Below are positions 33,907 through 42,874 of a DNA stretch of 64,000 bases, in pieces. The stretch is from Chitinophaga oryziterrae (lineage in GTDB: Bacteria; Bacteroidota; Bacteroidia; Chitinophagales; Chitinophagaceae): positions 310,001 to 374,000 of the forward strand of contig NZ_WRXO01000005.1 in assembly GCF_009758125.1 (NCBI RefSeq), written 5' to 3'. Below the pieces are notes generated by a model. The model had not been told where the DNA came from. It was given only the letters and a program-made list of their open reading frames with translations, and did not search any database. The first letter of the stretch is position 1, and every line of letters starts with the position of its first letter. Made by a program: the position numbers and the translations under genes.

Positions 33907-35361
33907 TTACTTTAATTTTTCAGCCAGGAGCTGATTCGTGACCTTCGGATCTGCTTTTCCTTTGGAAAGTTTCATGACTTCTCCGACAAACAGTCCCATT
34001 AAACCCTTTTTACCGGAACGGAACTCCGCAACTTTGTCCGGGTATTTAGCCAGTACTTCGTCAATAATTGGTGAAATACTGTCTGCATTATTGTCCTGCA
34101 GGAGGTTCATACGGGTTGCAATATCCAGCGGACTTGTTTCCGGCTGGAGTAACAGTTCCGGAAAAATGCGGGAGGAAGCTATGGAAAAGCTCACCTTACC
34201 ATCTTCCACTAACTGGATTAATGCTGCCAGTGCAGCTGCCGGTAAAGGGAATTGAGCCATTGATAATCCCTGTTCATTCAGTGTTGATTTTACAGGGCCG
34301 ATTAACCAGTTGGCTACTGCTTTATGTTTGGGAATGATCTTCACCACCTGTTCAAAATAATCAGCCGTAGGCTTATCATCACAGACTACACGGGCATCAT
34401 AATCTGAAAGGCCGTATTTATGTACGTATTGGTGTACAAGTGCATCCGGCAATTCGGGTAAGGCCTGCCTGATGGTATCCAGGTACTCTTCAGTAAGATG
34501 AAAGGGGGAGAGATCCGGTTCCGGGAAGTAGCGGTAATCATTCGCTTCTTCTTTGGAACGCATGGAGAAGGACGTACCATTGCCGGCATCAAAGCTACGG
34601 GTTTCCTGGACGATCTCGCCTCCGGTTTCTACCAGGGTGATCTGGCGTTTTATTTCTCCCTCTACTGCACGTTTTACGTTGCGTATAGAGTTAAGGTTTT
34701 TTACTTCTACTTTAGTGCCCAGTGTTTTTTCTCCTTTCAGGCGAATGGAGATATTGGCGTCACAACGCATGCTGCCTTCTTCCATATTGCCATCGCAGAC
34801 ATCTAACCAGCGTACCAGCCGGCGGAGCGTGGTAAGAAAGGCATATACTTCATCGCTGCTATGCAGGTCCGGTTCCGTAACAATTTCCACAAGAGGCACG
34901 CCTGCACGGTTGTAGTCAACCATGGTATTGTATGGGTCCTGATCATGCATGGACTTGCCGGCATCCTCTTCCAGGTGTATACGGTTCAATTGCACGGCTC
35001 TTTCACCTGCAGGTGTTGGGATGGTAACGATGCCTCCATTGCAGATGGGGGCTGTATGCTGTGAAATCTGATACCCTTTGGGGAGATCAGGATAAAAATA
35101 ATTTTTGCGGGCAAAGTAATTATTCTGCTCAATGTCGCATCCGCAGGCAAGCCCGAGACGGACAGCAAATTCAACTGCTTTAGTGTTCAGGCGGGGCAAT
35201 GACCCGGGATGGCCCAGTGTGATCGGGCTGATATGAGTATTGGGAGCGCCACCGAATGCCGCACTGTCGCCACAGAATAATTTGCTTTCTGTGAGGAGTT
35301 GTGCATGCACTTCCAGCCCTATCACTACTTCATATTTATCAAAATCTATGGTTGCGCTCAT
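33907..35361 (-). CDS. gatB: Asp-tRNA(Asn)/Glu-tRNA(Gln) amidotransferase subunit B
   Basis: GatB is the kinase/tRNA-binding subunit of the GatCAB complex, which converts Glu-tRNA(Gln) (and Asp-tRNA(Asn)) to the amidated form. The 484 residues show the family blocks: YEVVIGLEVHAQLLTESKLF, PITLGHPGSLPRLN, RKNYFYPDLPKGYQISQ, HLEEDAGKSMHD, DYNRAGVPLVEIVTEPD, and the C-terminal YqeY-like tRNA-binding domain. A -7 box lies about 25 bases upstream. gatA and gatC are not in the window. It forms a two-gene transcript with the tlpA-like gene. Confidence 0.97.
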   Translation of the reverse strand: MSATIDFDKYEVVIGLEVHAQLLTESKLFCGDSAAFGGAPNTHISPITLGHPGSLPRLNTKAVEFAVRLGLACGCDIEQNNYFARKNYFYPDLPKGYQISQHTAPICNGGIVTIPTPAGERAVQLNRIHLEEDAGKSMHDQDPYNTMVDYNRAGVPLVEIVTEPDLHSSDEVYAFLTTLRRLVRWLDVCDGNMEEGSMRCDANISIRLKGEKTLGTKVEVKNLNSIRNVKRAVEGEIKRQITLVETGGEIVQETRSFDAGNGTSFSMRSKEEANDYRYFPEPDLSPFHLTEEYLDTIRQALPELPDALVHQYVHKYGLSDYDARVVCDDKPTADYFEQVVKIIPKHKAVANWLIGPVKSTLNEQGLSMAQFPLPAAALAALIQLVEDGKVSFSIASSRIFPELLLQPETSPLDIATRMNLLQDNNADSISPIIDEVLAKYPDKVAEFRSGKKGLMGLFVGEVMKLSKGKADPKVTNQLLAEKLK

Positions 35362-35383
35362 AATATAAGAATACTAAGTAGCG

Positions 35384-35391
35384 CAAATATA
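35384..35391 (-). promoter_or_regulatory. -7 box of the gatB-tlpA operon
   Basis: TATATTTG on the minus strand matches TAnnTTTG and is followed by CGC; the gatB ATG lies 23 bases further on. No clear -33 box. Confidence 0.5.
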
Positions 35392-35676
35392 TAAAATGGA
35401 AGGTAGAAAGGGGCATCAGGAGTTAAATGACAGCAGGGAACTATCAATAAAAATTCAATAATTTGATCAATGGTATATAAATTTAACAAAAAATTAGTAA
35501 TCTTGTATATAGATCAAATTGATCTTATGATGTTAACTATCCATAACGGGGACTAAAAAAATCTTGTGCTTATTGAAAAATGCCTTGTTTGTAGTTGAAC
35601 TATTCAAATCGTAACAATAATTATTATTATCAACCAGATCCATGATCTGATCTTTTTCTAAACCAAATCAAACTTT
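35392..35676 (+). promoter_or_regulatory. Upstream region of the third SusCD pair with GATC palindromes
   Basis: The stretch contains TTGATCAA (35463-35470), AGATCAAATTGATCT (35511-35525, two 7-base half sites around one A) and CAGATCCATGATCTG (35635-35649). The repeated GATC-centred symmetry may mark regulator binding. TAATCTTG at 35498-35505 is a one-mismatch -7 box. Confidence 0.4.
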
Positions 35677-38600
35677 ATGAGAAAAGTTTTGCTTTTTGCA
35701 ACGGTCATGCTTTTGCTTCTATCCCACTATTCTTATTCGCAGGATAGGATGATAAAAGGTATAATAAAGGATGCAAAAGACAATTCACCATTACCCGGTG
35801 TTACCGTAAAGATCAAAGGAACTACTTCGGGTACTGTAAGTGCTGCTGATGGTACATACCAGCTTCCCCTGCCTAATGGCGCAACTACACTTACTTATTC
35901 TTTTATAGGTTATGCCGACCAGGAAATTGTTGTTGGCAACCGAACTACCATTGATATAGCGCTGGGTACGGGTAATAAAGATCTTTCTGAAGTAGTGGTA
36001 GTAGGCTATGGTACACAGGTGAAGAGAGAACTGACAGGAAGCATTTCCAAGATCAATGCCAGTGAGATAGAGAATTTTCCTGCACCCAGTTTTGAGTCTG
36101 CCTTACAGGGTAAAGCAGCAGGTGTGGTAATTGAATCAGGTAGTGGTAAACTTGGACAAGGCCTTAAGATCCGTATCCGTGGTACTTCTTCTATTGGCGC
36201 CAGCAGTCAGCCATTATATGTAGTAGATGGGATTCCGTTAGTATCAAGCAGTCAGTCTGATGCTAATAATGAGCCAACCAATCCATTGGCAGATATTAAC
36301 CCTAACGATATTGAGTCTGTAGAAGTACTGAAAGATGCTTCAGCTGCTGCTATATATGGCGCACGTGCATCTAATGGAGTAGTATTGATCACTACTAAAA
36401 GAGGCCGCCAGGGCGAGAAAACGCAGATCTCTCTGGATTTAAGCAGGGGCTTTAGTAATCCTACCAAGAAGCGTGGATTCCTGAATGCAAGACAGTATGT
36501 AGACCTGTTACATGAAGCGGCTACCAATGATGGTAAAACTGGTTTTGCTATTGGTGATTTTGCGTCAGAAGCGGAAGGAATAAAATACATGACAGACTAT
36601 GTTGATAGCTATATGGATTATTATTCATTGGGTACCGACTGGCGTAATGCTAAAGTAAATACGAACTGGGAAGATCAGATCTATCATAAGAATGCTCCAA
36701 GCAGCCAGGTGAATCTTTCTGCTTCCGGTGGCAATGAAAAAACACGTTTCTTCGTTTCCGGTTTCTATAGTGATCAGGATGCAATCATAAAAGTAAACCG
36801 TTTCAGAAGATATGGTGGAAGGTTAAACCTCGACCACACAGCAAGCTCTCACTTATCCCTGGGAGTGAATCTTGCAGTAAACCGTTCACAGCTTGACAGG
36901 GTTTCTGATGATAATGCCTACTCCACTCCAGGGCAGGTAGTGGCACAGATGCCTATTTCTCCGTTGATCGATTCCGCTACAGGCAAGCTGAATAACAATA
37001 CACTTTACCCAAGTGGATTGTATGATGCGCAATACAACTTCGACAAACAGGTGAATTTTCACACTATCGGTAGTGCATATGTGAACTATACTTTCTTCCC
37101 ATCCTTGTCTTTCCGTTCAGAAGTAGGTACGGACCTGTATAACCTGACAGAAGATGAATATAACGGTAAGCTCAGTTCTGATGGTGCCGGTATTGGTAAG
37201 GGAACATTTGTGTCTACACAAACAGTAAGTTTAAATACCAATAACTATTTTACGTTTACCCCTAACCTGGGAAAATCTCATAAACTAACGGCTACTTTAG
37301 GTATGAGTTATCTGCAGAATGATAATAAAGGTTCGTATTTACAGGGGGAAAACTATCCTTCAGATGCAGTACCAGATCTTTCCGGTGCAGCAACTATTAC
37401 AGGTGGCTCAACTACCAATGTGCGTTATACCTTCCTTTCTTACTTCCTGCGTGGTAATTATTCTTTCATGAATAAATACCTGTTTTCTGCCAGTGTACGT
37501 ACAGATGGTTCTTCCCGTTTTGGTCCAAAAAACCATTATGGATGGTTCCCTGCTGTTTCTGCGGGCTGGTTGATCTCTGAAGAAAAATTCCTGAAAGGAA
37601 ACAACGTTTTAAATTATCTGAAACTGAAAGCCAGCTACGGTATTACAGGTAACTCAGAAATAGGTAATGGAAGATATCTTACACAGTTTCAAGTAACGAA
37701 GTATCCTTTGAATCCTGGTTATTCGACTGACAGGCCAGGTGTCTTAGGAAATGATTCACTTAAATGGGAAAAGACAAAACAGTTTGATGCGGGGATAGAA
37801 TTCGGATTCCTGAATAACAGGATCTCCGGTGAAGTTGATTATTATAATAAACAAACATCTGATCTGTTGCTGGCAGCTAACATTCCATATACATCCGGTT
37901 TCTCCACAGTGTACAGAAACGCAGGAGACATGGAGAATAAAGGGGTGGAAATCACATTGAACAGCCGTAACATAGACGCTAAGGATTTCGTATGGACTAC
38001 CACTCTGAATCTAGGTTATAACAAGAACAGGGTGAAAAATATTGGTGGTCAGATATTTGAAAGTTCCGGCGGAGAGCAACGTGCAGTTGAAGGACAGCCT
38101 ATCGGTACCTTCTACATGGCAAAGTTTGCAGGCGTTGATCCGGCAAACGGAGATGCACTGTATTATGATGCAAGTGGCAAAAAAACTAATGATTACAGCG
38201 CAGCACCAAGAATGGTGGTTGGTCAGGGTAATCCTGACTGGACCGGTGGTTTATCCAACGCAGTATCTTATAAAGGTTTTGACCTGAACGTACTGTTTAC
38301 TTTTGTAAGCGGTAACAGTATTTATAACAGGGCAGGTATTTATCAGGCTGCCGGCTTTGGAGGTGGCTTTGATAACCAGACACATGAAATGCTGGGCAGA
38401 TGGCAGAAAGCCGGTGATGTTACCAACATTCCCCGTTTGTCTTTCTACTATGGGAACGGCACGGCAGAATCTTCCCGTTGGATATATGATGGTTCTTATA
38501 TCCGTCTGAAAACTGTTACCCTGGGTTATACAGTGCCTAAAGTAGTAACAAGTACTTTGCATATCGCCAGTGCAAGGTTATACGTTGCAGGTTATAACCT

Positions 38601-38745
38601 TTGGACCAAAACAAAATACATAAGTGATCCGGAAGTGAACACAGGTAGTAATGACAATAGCATTAGTAACATTGGTAGTGGTATAGATTTCTATACTATA
38701 CCTCAGGCTAAAACTTTTACTGTTGGTTTAAATGTGAAGTTTTAA
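35677..38745 (+). CDS. SusC/RagA family TonB-linked outer membrane protein
   Basis: The 1022-residue protein has a signal peptide (ends SHYSYSQ), the carboxypeptidase-D-like domain (IKGIIKDAKDNSPLPGVTVK), the TonB-box region (LSEVVVVGYGTQVKRELTGS), the plug (LKIRIRGTSSIGASSQPLYV, VLKDASAAAIYGARASNGVV) and a barrel ending TVGLNVKF. It is the outer-membrane importer of the third pair. Its gene is divergent from gatB and followed after 46 bases by a SusD gene. As with the other pairs, no associated hydrolase or sigma/anti-sigma gene is present, so the substrate is unknown. Confidence 0.95.
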   Translation: MRKVLLFATVMLLLLSHYSYSQDRMIKGIIKDAKDNSPLPGVTVKIKGTTSGTVSAADGTYQLPLPNGATTLTYSFIGYADQEIVVGNRTTIDIALGTGNKDLSEVVVVGYGTQVKRELTGSISKINASEIENFPAPSFESALQGKAAGVVIESGSGKLGQGLKIRIRGTSSIGASSQPLYVVDGIPLVSSSQSDANNEPTNPLADINPNDIESVEVLKDASAAAIYGARASNGVVLITTKRGRQGEKTQISLDLSRGFSNPTKKRGFLNARQYVDLLHEAATNDGKTGFAIGDFASEAEGIKYMTDYVDSYMDYYSLGTDWRNAKVNTNWEDQIYHKNAPSSQVNLSASGGNEKTRFFVSGFYSDQDAIIKVNRFRRYGGRLNLDHTASSHLSLGVNLAVNRSQLDRVSDDNAYSTPGQVVAQMPISPLIDSATGKLNNNTLYPSGLYDAQYNFDKQVNFHTIGSAYVNYTFFPSLSFRSEVGTDLYNLTEDEYNGKLSSDGAGIGKGTFVSTQTVSLNTNNYFTFTPNLGKSHKLTATLGMSYLQNDNKGSYLQGENYPSDAVPDLSGAATITGGSTTNVRYTFLSYFLRGNYSFMNKYLFSASVRTDGSSRFGPKNHYGWFPAVSAGWLISEEKFLKGNNVLNYLKLKASYGITGNSEIGNGRYLTQFQVTKYPLNPGYSTDRPGVLGNDSLKWEKTKQFDAGIEFGFLNNRISGEVDYYNKQTSDLLLAANIPYTSGFSTVYRNAGDMENKGVEITLNSRNIDAKDFVWTTTLNLGYNKNRVKNIGGQIFESSGGEQRAVEGQPIGTFYMAKFAGVDPANGDALYYDASGKKTNDYSAAPRMVVGQGNPDWTGGLSNAVSYKGFDLNVLFTFVSGNSIYNRAGIYQAAGFGGGFDNQTHEMLGRWQKAGDVTNIPRLSFYYGNGTAESSRWIYDGSYIRLKTVTLGYTVPKVVTSTLHIASARLYVAGYNLWTKTKYISDPEVNTGSNDNSISNIGSGIDFYTIPQAKTFTVGLNVKF

Positions 38746-38791
38746 TAACTGATTATTCAAACTTCAAATTGATTACACAAAAACATTAATT

Positions 38792-40171
38792 ATGAAATCC
38801 GTTATCACGAAATATAAAATCTTAATAGTAGTTTTTTTAGGATTGCTATCGGCATCCTGTAATAAGAAACTTGATGTAAAACCACAGGACACCATCTCTC
38901 CTGATCAGATAAAAACTGAGGCAGACGTAACAGCATTGTTACTTGGAACATACGATGATCTTCAGTATTATGATGGCTTTGGGCAAAATTATCAGTTGAT
39001 ATCTGACCTGATAGCAAATGAGAATGATATTAGTTTTGTAGGAACTTATGCAGACTACAGAAGAGCGGCTAACAGAACACTGGACCGTACGTCGACTGTT
39101 GCAGAAGGAATCTGGTTAAATGGATATCGTGCTATTAATAAAGCCAATATTGTACTTAGTAAACTGGATGTTGTTTCTGCTGATAATAAAGATGCAGTAT
39201 CTGGTGAAGCTAAATTTATCCGTGCTGTTTTTTATTATGAGTTAAGTGGTTTTTATGGTAAACCATATTCGGATGGTAACCTGACAACTAACCTTACAGT
39301 ACCATTAGTACTGGATGCTGTTGTGAATACCGGTGAAATTGATAAAGCATATGTTGCCCGTGCTACTGTACAGGATATGCATACACAAATCGTGAAAGAT
39401 CTGCAGGATGCCATTGCAGGACTGCCGGCAGATAATGGTACACGTGCTAATAAATATGCTGCTTATGCATTCCTTTCACGTGTATATCTTGCTGAAGGAA
39501 AATATGCAGAAGCGGCAACGGCTGCCAACGCTGTAATTGCCAGCGGTGTATATTCACTCACAAGCTCTTTTGCCGGTGCATTTAATAATGCATCTAACTC
39601 AAGCGAAGATATCTTTGGCATACAGCAGTCTGAACAGAGCAATACAGGCTCTTCCAATTTCGGTATCATTACTATGTTTGACTCTAATACTAATGGAGAC
39701 AGAGGAGATGTTCAGGTAGATGCTAATCAGCCAACGATATATGAAGCTGGCGATGATCGTGGTAGTTTTTATTATGACGGAAAAAGTATTTCCGGTATTA
39801 CTGGTTTATACACCTATAAGTATAGCACCAGGTACAAAGTTGTTCCTGTCGTTCGCCTTGCAGAAATGTACCTGACCCGCGGAGAAGCTAATCTTCGTAG
39901 TGGTGCACAGGTAGGTGATGCTACTCCGCTGGAAGATATTACTACCGTACGTGACCGTGCAAAAGCACCCTCCTTATCAGCTGTAACCGGAGATGATTTT
40001 GTAACAGAACGTTACCGCGAACTGGCTTTTGAAGGGGATAAATTCTGGACTAAAAAACGTCTGAAACTGGATATAGGAACATTAGCTTATGACAATGATA
40101 AGCTGATACTGCCTATCCCGGAAAGAGAAAGAGACGTGAACACCAAGCTGACACAGAATAACGGTTACTAA
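38792..40171 (+). CDS. RagB/SusD family nutrient uptake lipoprotein
   Basis: The 459-residue lipoprotein starts with a signal ending SASC (Cys 23) and the SusD opening NKKLDVKPQDTISPDQIKTE. The helical core (EAKFIRAVFYYELSGFYGKP) and C-terminal blocks (VVRLAEMYLTRGEANLRSGA, RYRELAFEGDKFWTKKRLKL, LPIPERERDVN) are complete. It is the surface lid of the third SusC barrel, and the operon ends with it at a GC-rich terminator; there is no third gene as in the second operon. Confidence 0.95.
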   Translation: MKSVITKYKILIVVFLGLLSASCNKKLDVKPQDTISPDQIKTEADVTALLLGTYDDLQYYDGFGQNYQLISDLIANENDISFVGTYADYRRAANRTLDRTSTVAEGIWLNGYRAINKANIVLSKLDVVSADNKDAVSGEAKFIRAVFYYELSGFYGKPYSDGNLTTNLTVPLVLDAVVNTGEIDKAYVARATVQDMHTQIVKDLQDAIAGLPADNGTRANKYAAYAFLSRVYLAEGKYAEAATAANAVIASGVYSLTSSFAGAFNNASNSSEDIFGIQQSEQSNTGSSNFGIITMFDSNTNGDRGDVQVDANQPTIYEAGDDRGSFYYDGKSISGITGLYTYKYSTRYKVVPVVRLAEMYLTRGEANLRSGAQVGDATPLEDITTVRDRAKAPSLSAVTGDDFVTERYRELAFEGDKFWTKKRLKLDIGTLAYDNDKLILPIPERERDVNTKLTQNNGY

Positions 40172-40187
40172 ATATAATTGTTCTATA

Positions 40188-40224
40188 AAAAAGGCGCCCG
40201 GGATTCATCCCCGGGCGCCTTTTT
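40188..40224 (+). terminator. Terminator of the third SusCD operon
   Basis: A 15-bp perfect stem (40188-40202 with 40210-40224), very GC-rich and ending in T5. The A5 on the left arm also allows action on the minus strand, but no gene there needs it. Confidence 0.9.
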
Positions 40225-40241
40225 GCTTTAACTTCAATGTT

Positions 40242-41612
40242 ATGAGTACCGTGGACATCTACAAAGCACAGCAGGCGTTTTTTGCGTCAGGAAATACGCT
40301 GACGTATGCTTTCCGAAAGCAACAGCTTCAATTGCTGAAACAGGCAATTAAGCAGTATGAACAGCAGATTCTGACCGCATTACATGCTGATTTGCATAAA
40401 CCTCCTGTAGAGGCATTTGGGAGTGAAATAGGGCTTATGTATGCGGAAATAAGAGGATTGCTCGCCGGCCTGAAACAATGGATGCTTCCGGAACAGGTAA
40501 GCAGTCCGTTTGCCCAGTATCCCAGCTACAGCAGGGTGTACCGGGCTCCGCTTGGACTGACACTGATCATATCCCCCTGGAATTATCCATTTCAGTTATT
40601 GATGGCCCCTTTGGCTGGCGCTATTGCCGGCGGGAACTGTGCTATAGTAAAGCCTTCGGAACTGGCGCCTCATACTGCTGCTGTGATAGAATCACTGATA
40701 AAAGAAACGTTCGATCCTGCCTATATAACAGTATTACAGGGAGATGGCAGTGTGGTCATTCCGGCAATTATGCAGCAGCGGTTTGATCATGTGTTCTTTA
40801 CAGGTAGTCCCGGTGTAGGGAAAAAAATACTTGAAATGGCGGTGCCACATCTTACACCTGTAACGTTAGAATTAGGTGGAAAATCGCCTTGTGTAGTGGA
40901 TGATAAAGTGAATATAAAAGTGGCTGCCAAACGTATTATCTGGGGAAAATACTGGAATGCCGGACAAACGTGTATCGCTCCGGATTATGTATTGGTACAC
41001 CGGGATGTAAAGGATGAACTGGTCGCCGCAATGAAGAAAGCGATCATACAATTCTTTGGAGAAAATCCTTTTCAGAGCCCGGACTATGCAAGGATTATCA
41101 ACGCTAAAAGATTTAATATACTGCGCAGTTATCTCGATCAGGGACATTTGCTTCATGGTGGTGCTGCTGATGAAAAGGAACTATACATAGCGCCAGCAAT
41201 ACTGGATGGCGTAAGCTGGGACAGTCCTGTTATGCAGGAAGAGATCTTTGGCCCGGTATTGCCGGTCATTACTTTTGATAAACTGGAAGAGGCGGTGCAA
41301 CTGATCCGTCAGCAACCTTATCCGCTTTCATTATATGTATTTACGAAAAGAGCAAAGACAGAGAAAATATTATTAGAGCAGGTTCACTTTGGAGGTGGGT
41401 GTATCAATAATACCCTTGTACATTTTACCAATCATGAGCTACCTTTTGGCGGTGTGGGGAATAGTGGAATGGGGCGATATCACGGGAAGTACAGCTTTGA
41501 TACGTTTACACATCTTAAGAGTGTAATGAAAACAGGTACCTGGATCGATATACCAGCTAAATATCCGCCTTATAAGAATAAACTGAAAATGGTGAAACTG
41601 ATGATGAGATAA
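40242..41612 (+). CDS. Aldehyde dehydrogenase, class 3-like
   Basis: The protein oxidises aldehydes to acids with NAD(P). Its 456 residues lack the long N-terminal extension of class 1/2 enzymes and match class 3 (ALDH3) in size. Catalytic residues are all present: Asn114 in SPWNYPF, Glu210 in TLELGGKSP and nucleophile Cys244 in NAGQTC. The nucleotide loop FFTGSPGVGKKI (185-196) and the C-terminal ELPFGGVGNSGMGRYHGKYS are typical. It likely acts on medium or long-chain aldehydes, but substrate cannot be read. It starts right after the SusCD terminator and appears monocistronic. Confidence 0.95.
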   Translation: MSTVDIYKAQQAFFASGNTLTYAFRKQQLQLLKQAIKQYEQQILTALHADLHKPPVEAFGSEIGLMYAEIRGLLAGLKQWMLPEQVSSPFAQYPSYSRVYRAPLGLTLIISPWNYPFQLLMAPLAGAIAGGNCAIVKPSELAPHTAAVIESLIKETFDPAYITVLQGDGSVVIPAIMQQRFDHVFFTGSPGVGKKILEMAVPHLTPVTLELGGKSPCVVDDKVNIKVAAKRIIWGKYWNAGQTCIAPDYVLVHRDVKDELVAAMKKAIIQFFGENPFQSPDYARIINAKRFNILRSYLDQGHLLHGGAADEKELYIAPAILDGVSWDSPVMQEEIFGPVLPVITFDKLEEAVQLIRQQPYPLSLYVFTKRAKTEKILLEQVHFGGGCINNTLVHFTNHELPFGGVGNSGMGRYHGKYSFDTFTHLKSVMKTGTWIDIPAKYPPYKNKLKMVKLMMR

Positions 41613-41615
41613 CAG

Positions 41616-41647
41616 ACGGCCGGCCAACAATGTTGCTGACCAGCCGT
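41616..41647. terminator. Imperfect hairpin between convergent genes
   Basis: ACGGC (41616-41620) pairs with GCCGT (41643-41647), with interrupted pairing inside. It lies between the aldehyde dehydrogenase and PDZ genes but has no T-run on either strand. Confidence 0.4.
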
Positions 41648-41654
41648 ATCCAGG

Positions 41655-42659
41655 CTATAAATCGGCTTTATGTAATTTTTTGGGCACCTGTACCTGCAAC
41701 GTAGTTTGTTGTCCATCTCTTTTCACCCTGGCATTCAAGGTCCCTTTATCTTTATTCTCCCGGTAAGTATTGGTGATATCATGAGCAGAATTTATTGGAG
41801 TGCCAGCCAGTTCAGTAATGATATCATTTTCTTTAAATCCTGCTTTTTCTGCGGCAGAACCTGGCACTACAGATAATACCACTGCACCTTCGCCGTTTTC
41901 TGTATCCTGCACAGACAGTCCAAGTTTTACATCGTCGTTATTATTGCGGAAGTTCATATCTCCACGTGGCATGTAACGGAAGAAATTATCAGGTCCGTCC
42001 TGATTATCGCTGCGAGGGAACAGTTGTGTACGTGGGAATTGTTCCATTTTTCGTTCGTCCAGCGCTACGGTAATTTTATTCTCTTTTTTATTACGCAGGT
42101 ACGTGACAGTCACTTTATCTCCTGGTTCATGTGCGCCTATTTTTTCAAATAATTCCTTTGGTTCGGAGATCTTATCTGCATCGATCTGAGTAATTATATC
42201 TCCTTCCTTCATACCTGCTTTTTCGGCCGGGGTGCCTTTGCCAACTTCTTTTATTGTAGCGCCGGCAACTTCTTTCTTTTCAGTAATTACGCCTAATACA
42301 GCTTTTCCGGGAACGATAGACATTTCCGGGCCATTGTCATCACCATCATTATTGAAGAATTGAAGTCCACGGTGTTGTGGCATGCGGAAATCGAAACTGT
42401 TTCCGTCAACGGGTCTGATGCGGCGGCGGTAAACAGAGATATCTCCATCTTTGTAGGCATCCATCTTTTCTCCATCCACCAAAACATTTCCATCTTTGAT
42501 TTCAATAGTTACCTTACCGTCTTTATCACTATTGCGTTTAATGACGATCTCGTCATATTCACCTAGTTTGTCGCCTTTTTTATCCTGGGCGTGTGAAGTA
42601 GTAATTGCAGCAAAGCAGGTTATGCTTGCCAGGGTAAGGGTTTGCAGTAGCTTGCTCAT
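41655..42659 (-). CDS. Exported protein with two PDZ domains
   Basis: The 334-residue protein has a signal peptide (1-24, ending SHA), a charged N-terminal segment, then two PDZ domains at about 115-200 (AVLGVITEKKEVAGATIKEV, GDIITQIDADKISEPKELFE) and 245-330 (VKLGLSVQDTENGEGAVVLS, NDIITELAGTPINSAHDITN). Each keeps the carboxylate-binding loop and the AGxxxGDII helix. There is no serine protease domain, so it is not DegP; it probably recognises C-termini of envelope proteins as an adaptor. It stands alone, with a -7 box upstream. Confidence 0.88.
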   Translation of the reverse strand: MSKLLQTLTLASITCFAAITTSHAQDKKGDKLGEYDEIVIKRNSDKDGKVTIEIKDGNVLVDGEKMDAYKDGDISVYRRRIRPVDGNSFDFRMPQHRGLQFFNNDGDDNGPEMSIVPGKAVLGVITEKKEVAGATIKEVGKGTPAEKAGMKEGDIITQIDADKISEPKELFEKIGAHEPGDKVTVTYLRNKKENKITVALDERKMEQFPRTQLFPRSDNQDGPDNFFRYMPRGDMNFRNNNDDVKLGLSVQDTENGEGAVVLSVVPGSAAEKAGFKENDIITELAGTPINSAHDITNTYRENKDKGTLNARVKRDGQQTTLQVQVPKKLHKADL

Positions 42660-42678
42660 AAACTGATTGTTTTTTTGA

Positions 42679-42686
42679 CAAATTTA
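42679..42686 (-). promoter_or_regulatory. -7 box of the double-PDZ gene
   Basis: TAAATTTG on the minus strand matches TAnnTTTG about 20 bases before the ATG at 42659. A TTG at 42700-42702 is rather close for a -33 box. Confidence 0.45.
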
Positions 42687-42840
42687 GATGAGGGAGAGGC
42701 AAAGGAAAAGTTAAAATCGACGTATGTGGCGGAGACTGATAAAAATCGTAATATAGAGTATGGTTAAACAAACCAATGTTGTGCCTGGTGGCAGTTCTGG
42801 AAATAACGTTTACTATGGGATTAATAAGTATAAAAGAAAA

Positions 42841-42865
42841 GGGTGCGGCGGTTATCGCTGCACCC
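42841..42865 (-). terminator. Intrinsic terminator of alaS
   Basis: A 10-bp GC-rich stem with one wobble (42841-42850 with 42856-42865) begins 10 bases after the alaS stop and is followed on the minus strand by a T-rich run. Confidence 0.85.
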
Positions 42866-42874
42866 TCTTAGTAT

